Shown here: one piece after another, positions 61,683-64,000 of the stretch
Position numbering within the stretch: the first letter of the stretch is position 1
Layout of the letters: every line of letters starts with the position of its first letter
From: Paenibacillus sp. JJ-223
Lineage (GTDB): Bacteria; Bacillota; Bacilli; Paenibacillales; Paenibacillaceae
Length of the DNA: 64,000 bases
Direction: 5' to 3'
NCBI RefSeq assembly: GCF_927798175.1
Contig: NZ_CAKMMP010000009.1
Span: 208,403-272,402, forward strand
Notes under the pieces: generated by a model
The model's database searches: none
The model's input: the letters and a program-made list of their open reading frames with translations, nothing else
Told to the model about the DNA's origin: nothing
Made by a program: the position numbers and the translations under genes

Positions 61683-62654
61683 TTGAAATACAGAAGACTG
61701 GGCAGAAGCGGACTGAAAGTGAGCGAAATCGGATTGGGGAGCTGGCTGACCTATGGTTCGGCCACATCGGAGGAAGCGGCGCGCGCCTGTATGCATAAGG
61801 CATATGAGCTGGGCATCAACTTTTTCGACACATCCAATTCCTATCCGGGAGCCGAGGCGGTTATGGGCAGCACCCTGAAGGAGTATCCGCGCAGCAGTTA
61901 CGTGTTGGCGACGAAGTTGTTTTTTCCGCAAGGTCCGGGGCCGAACGATCGCGGGTTATCCCGCAAACACATCATGGAGCAGTGCGAGGCGAGCTTAAAG
62001 CGACTGGGCACGGATTACATCGATTTGTATCAATGCCATCGTTTTGATGCGGAGACTCCCGTTGACGAGACGCTTCGGGCACTGGATGACCTGCAGGCGC
62101 AAGGCAAAATTTTGTATGCAGGCGTCAGCGAATGGACGGCAGCACAGATCGCGGAAGCTTCCGGCATCGGCAGACGCCTGAATCTGCGGCCGCTTATTTC
62201 CAATCAGCCCATTTACAACATGTTTGAGCGGTACATCGAAAGAGAGGGTGTTGTTGAACGATGCGAGCAGGAAGGGCTGGGGCTGATCGTGTTTTCTCCG
62301 CTGGCGCAAGGCGTGTTGACCGGCAAATACAAACCTGGACAGCAGATTCCCGAGGGCACGCGGGCCGCGAATGATCAAACGAATGGCGTAATCAACAGCT
62401 ATTTGCGCGACGACGTGCTCCAGTGCACCGCACAGCTTTCCGAACTGGCTGAAGAAATCGGGGCGTCGTTGTCCCAATTCGCTTTGGCATGGATTCTGCG
62501 TCAGCCTGCCGTGAGTTCGGCCATCATTGGCTCCAGCAGACCCGCGCAAATCGAAGAGAACATCAAAGCGACGGAGCTGGAGCTAACGCCGGATATCATT
62601 TCGCGTACGGAGGAAATTTTGTCCCAAGTCAGTCATTTCGCACCAATGAGATAA
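61683..62654 (+). CDS. Aldo/keto reductase
   Basis: An NADPH-dependent TIM-barrel reductase of 323 residues, close to the voltage-gated K+ channel beta-subunit type AKRs. The catalytic residues are visible: Asp and Tyr in FFDTSNSYPGAEAVMG, Lys in LATKLFF and His in DLYQCHRFD. The cofactor region is SSAIIGSSRPAQIEENIKA. TTG start with GAGGAGTGAT upstream and a MerR-type promoter. Likely role: reduction of reactive aldehydes. Confidence 0.92.
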   Translation: MKYRRLGRSGLKVSEIGLGSWLTYGSATSEEAARACMHKAYELGINFFDTSNSYPGAEAVMGSTLKEYPRSSYVLATKLFFPQGPGPNDRGLSRKHIMEQCEASLKRLGTDYIDLYQCHRFDAETPVDETLRALDDLQAQGKILYAGVSEWTAAQIAEASGIGRRLNLRPLISNQPIYNMFERYIEREGVVERCEQEGLGLIVFSPLAQGVLTGKYKPGQQIPEGTRAANDQTNGVINSYLRDDVLQCTAQLSELAEEIGASLSQFALAWILRQPAVSSAIIGSSRPAQIEENIKATELELTPDIISRTEEILSQVSHFAPMR

Positions 62655-63042
62655 GAGAAGTCGATCACAGGTGCCAGCGAGCTTAAGGCTGAAATGTTTC
62701 CCCTCAGAAAATTGAGAATTTTGAATTTTTCCACAAGAACCGAAGGGTTGGGCTACCAGCACTTCGGTTTTTGGCATGTAAAGAGAATATTGTTGGCAAC
62801 AACATTCCCTTCCTATAACTTATGGAGGCCAACATAGTGGATTAGTCGTCTTCCTTCTAATTACGGATTCAATCGTATATTTTGAAATTAGTTTTGGATA
62901 TTTTCAAACAAATGGAAAGAATGAGGTATACTGAATTAAAGGGAATATCAGTAAAATGATATGGACATATCAAATTTATATTTAAGGATGTTAATTCTAT
63001 GATAATGATACTAAGTGATTAAATGAATAATGGAGGAGAATG
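62655..63042. other. AT-rich gap before the small lipoprotein
   Basis: Apart from the terminator at 62738-62773 no feature was recognised. Base composition becomes clearly AT-rich after about 62800, marking a change in sequence origin. Confidence 0.5.
62738..62773 (+). terminator. Terminator of the aldo/keto reductase gene
   Basis: AACCGAAG pairs with CTTCGGTT across a 16-nt loop, followed by TTTTT. Confidence 0.75.
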
Positions 63043-63456
63043 ATGAAAAATAATAAGGTGTTATGGATGTTTATATCAACTATTATTTTAATAGTCGCCA
63101 TGTCTCTTACTGGTTGTTCAAAATTGCAAACAAGGATTATTCTCATGGGAGAGAGCGAACATTGGAGAGGCGAGTTCGATACTACAGTAACAAGTGGAAG
63201 AGAAGAAAATGGAGAGTATACTATATTATACACAAAGGATAATTGGGGAGATATTAGAGGATATAAAATTGATATAAATGAAGGGAGAAATAAAAGACAG
63301 GAAGAAGGCGGTTTAGCTTCAAATGTTATAAAGTTCCCTATAACGCGAACAAAAGGTTCCCAAGTCAGTAGTAATGAAGACCAAACTATTGTCATCGAGT
63401 GGAAAGATCTCAATGGTAACAACTTTGAAGAAAAACTGACTTTAAAAGAAAAATAA
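63043..63456 (+). CDS. Small lipoprotein, unknown family
   Basis: A 137-residue AT-rich gene product with a lipoprotein signal ending LTGC. The mature part is charged and beta-strand-like (HWRGEFDTTVTSGREENGEYTILYTKDNWGDIRGYKIDI). GGAGG lies 6-7 bp upstream of ATG 63043; the overlapping ATG 63040 is less well spaced. It ends 10 bp from a broken transposase gene and differs in GC from the genes before it, suggesting a transferred segment. No function recognised. Confidence 0.75.
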   Translation: MKNNKVLWMFISTIILIVAMSLTGCSKLQTRIILMGESEHWRGEFDTTVTSGREENGEYTILYTKDNWGDIRGYKIDINEGRNKRQEEGGLASNVIKFPITRTKGSQVSSNEDQTIVIEWKDLNGNNFEEKLTLKEK

Positions 63457-63465
63457 CTTATTATC

Positions 63466-64000
63466 TCAACTTTCGCAGCTCAAATCTCCAAACAAACCCT
63501 TGATATAGCTGGGTAAACCAGAGATCCATTCTTGTCGTTGACAAAAAATGTCCGTTTTGTTCTGTTTTGTTTTTGCTTGAGACATGTCGAGAAATAAACT
63601 CATCAGTTGCAGAAGCGCCGTCTGGAAGTCCAGATCACGAACCTCATCGGCGAAGAGAAAAAAGAGTCCTCCCAGTGTGCGGTCATCACTGGTTTCGCGC
63701 CGTTCATATTCCATCGCCAAATAACGGCTGAATACCACCGTCGTGTGGCTAATCAGTTGGTCAAAGGAGCGTCCTTGAAATTCGGTTCCCAGTTTCAAAT
63801 AGCTCTTCGTAACTTAAAAAAGGTCTCAATACTCCAACGCATCCCATAGATTCGTACAATTTCAGCGGCGTCCAGCGTAACATCTGTACTCAAAATGGTA
63901 AAGCCATTCTCGTCTCTTATTTCGGTTGCGCACAAATACAAGCTTCACGGGCAGACCACACGAAGTATGCACAACCACAGAACCTTTGATGTCGTTTGTA
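63466..64000 (-). pseudogene. IS4-type transposase with frameshifts, running off the window
   Basis: Read on the minus strand, pieces in several frames make up the C-terminal half of a DDE transposase: SVVVHTSCGLPVKLVFVRNRNKRRE, then ILSTDVTLDAAEIVRIYGMRWSIETFFK, then SYLKLGTEFQGRSFDQLISHTTVVFSRYLAMEYERRE to the stop. YGMRWSIE with a following lysine fits the Y-x2-R-x3-E-x6-K signature of IS4-type enzymes. At least two frameshifts occur (near the AATGGCTTTACC segment and a lost G at AAGTTACG), so this copy is inactive. The element continues beyond the right edge. Confidence 0.8.

Overview
The window looks like a chromosomal segment of a Paenibacillus-type, spore-forming Firmicute. The signs are roughly 50% GC genes with strong AGGAGG-type ribosome binding sites, paired YesM/YesN-like regulators beside LplABC-type sugar transporters, GerAB-type germination permeases, a GH18 enzyme with a copper-amine-oxidase-like stalk, an SLH-anchored exoenzyme, BglG/LicT antitermination, CcpA cre sites, a TnrA/GlnR box and a paeninodin-type lasso peptide precursor. 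No rRNA, tRNA or CRISPR array was recognised.

Layout. 0-7.7 kb: the end of a GH127 glycosidase, then a YesM/YesN two-component pair and an LplA/B/C-like ABC importer with a cre site, probably for plant-derived oligosaccharides. 7.8-10.2 kb: a MarR regulator, a kinase-like protein, a His/Lys-rich 58-residue protein and a stand-alone 45-residue lasso peptide precursor with its own promoter, paired dyads and terminator. 10.2-14.1 kb: a GH18 protein and two GerAB-like permeases. 14.2-17.4 kb: a rhodanese-like protein lacking its cysteine, a MarR regulator and two old yellow enzymes. 17.5-20.7 kb: a LicT-like antiterminator and a beta-glucoside PTS permease, each behind its own RAT/terminator switch. 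20.8-24.7 kb: a VanZ protein, a HAD remnant, and a MocR regulator divergent from azlCD. 24.8-29.2 kb: an AraC regulator plus a second sugar ABC importer interrupted by an intergenic repeat. 29.3-32 kb: an AT-rich island with a secreted serine protease and a lipoprotein. 32.3-36.7 kb: a frameshifted LysE exporter and a Gfo/Idh - AraC - Gfo/Idh operon. 36.8-41 kb: a large SLH-anchored tandem metallophosphoesterase behind a Pho-box-like array. 41.2-44.6 kb: DedA, an ECF sigma factor and a histidine kinase without a response regulator. 44.7-49 kb: a fused assimilatory nitrate reductase/CysJ-type flavoprotein with a TnrA/GlnR box. 49.4-57.7 kb: MarR, an OmpR/HK pair, a DJ-1 protein, a DUF2306 protein, AraC, EamA, and SDR/MerR. 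57.7-61 kb: a DUF1835 protein and a thioredoxin/ArsR-rhodanese cluster with matched operators. 61-64 kb: MerR/aldo-keto reductase, a lipoprotein and a broken IS4-type transposase.

Most notable are the orphan lasso peptide precursor with paired dyads, the thioredoxin/ArsR-rhodanese regulon, the nitrate reductase fusion that keeps a perfect internal ribosome binding site and ATG at the junction, a family of three or more structured intergenic repeats with terminal inverted repeats, and three MerR-type 19-bp-spacer promoters of related sequence, one of which has no gene behind it.
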